Source: Sphingomonas sp. PP-F2F-A104-K0414 (GTDB lineage: Bacteria > Pseudomonadota > Alphaproteobacteria > Sphingomonadales > Sphingomonadaceae). From it: 64,000 nt of DNA. Both the position numbers and the translations under genes were made by a program. Shown here one piece after another: positions 63,601 to 64,000 of the stretch. Position 1 is the first letter of the stretch, and every line of letters starts with the position of its first letter. The notes beneath the pieces are model-generated. The model saw nothing but the letters and a program-made list of their open reading frames with translations, did no database searches and was not told the origin of the DNA. The stretch is from NCBI RefSeq assembly GCF_004340945.1, contig NZ_SLYD01000002.1:186001-250000 (forward strand). Reading direction: 5' to 3'.

Positions 63601-64000
63601 TCAAGCCGCGCGCCATGCTCCGGTCAGCGCCGGTCGCAATGCCAGCGAATTGAGATCGATCAGCGCGTGCAGGACCATCGCCAGCCACAGCTCCCCGGTC
63701 ATCAGATAGACCGCCGCCATCAGCGCACCGACCAGCGTGGTCGCGATCACGCCCGCCAGCCCCTGATACAGATGCATCGCGCCGAAAGCCGCCACCGCGA
63801 CGCCGAACGCGACAAACGCGCTACCGGATACGAGCGCGACCAGCAGCGGCAGGAACAGACGGAAAGCGAGTTCCTCGGAAACGCCCGCCATGATCGACAT
63901 GGCGGCGGCATGCGCGATCTCCGGCCGGTTGCGCGGGAGCAGCGAACCGACATTGCCGATCGTCTTGAGGATGCGCCAATTGCGCCGCGTCGCGAGCACC
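63601..64000 (-). CDS. CPBP-family intramembrane protease, partial
   Basis: C-terminal 132 residues of an Abi/CPBP (Rce1-type) membrane metalloprotease-like protein. Motif 1 is GVSEELAFRLFLPLL (EExxxR), motif 2 FGAMHLYQG (FxxxH) and motif 3 HALIDLNS. At least three membrane segments are visible. The frame runs off the right edge, so the true start lies outside. It is 53 bases upstream of the CocE-like gene on the same strand and could be co-transcribed. Confidence 0.87.
   Translation of the reverse strand, partial: VLATRRNWRILKTIGNVGSLLPRNRPEIAHAAAMSIMAGVSEELAFRLFLPLLVALVSGSAFVAFGVAVAAFGAMHLYQGLAGVIATTLVGALMAAVYLMTGELWLAMVLHALIDLNSLALRPALTGAWRAA

Overview
The window is high-GC DNA from an alphaproteobacterium, most likely Sphingomonas or a close relative. 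Three things point there: a two-piece permuted tmRNA with tag ANDNEALAIAA, the order rimP-nusA-rnpM-infB-rbfA-truB-rpsO-pnp, and families typical of sphingomonads (TorF-type porin, DUF3035 lipoprotein, FeS cluster photolyase, DUF6491-like exported proteins). It is chromosomal core sequence. I see no transposase, integrase, prophage, CRISPR array, rRNA or tRNA.

Layout. 1-4565: end of a glyoxalase II gene, two tandem paralogous exported proteins, a crotonase, two hotdog thioesterases and a PQQ-type sugar dehydrogenase. 4756-17055: the transcription/translation superoperon, with a small tautomerase after nusA and an AbrB/PIN pair plus thymidine kinase between rbfA and truB. 17197-24761: a single-domain response regulator, an SGNH hydrolase with an acyltransferase-3 protein, a membrane protein, tmRNA, an Rrf2 regulator, mscL, and a LemA/TPM/TPM/NUDIX run. 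24873-40281: hrpB with an NDUFS4-like gene, PBP1A, prfB with a lipoprotein methyltransferase, a radC-type gene, thyA, hemerythrin, folA, ribF, ileS, lspA and a DUF3035 lipoprotein. 40626-49874: porin, a 58-residue membrane protein, sseA-metC, photolyase divergent from queF, and a GT4 glycosyltransferase next to a GH130 protein. 50145-64000: OPT transporter, amidase, RNase E, M48 protease with DsbA-like protein, ABC exporter, CocE-type hydrolase and a partial CPBP protease.

The most unusual feature is the density of paired palindromes: 26 elements in seven sequence families (here A-G), about one per 2.5 kb. Most sit between genes, but four lie inside genes. In rnpM, truB and hrpB they are translated in frame as low-complexity inserts. 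In ileS a perfect 13-bp hairpin lies just downstream of a one-base frameshift. Families A-D share one design: two inverted mini-hairpins, each a 7-8 bp stem closed by GAAG or GAAA, around a spacer of roughly 10 to 45 bases. They resemble REP/BIME elements and, in their coding insertions, Rickettsia palindromic elements. No associated transposase is in the window.

Three sites match the alphaproteobacterial general-stress (EcfG) promoter pattern GGAAC-N16-CGTT closely. They precede the response regulator, the hemerythrin and the GT4/GH130 cassette, which suggests a small stress regulon scattered through this core region.
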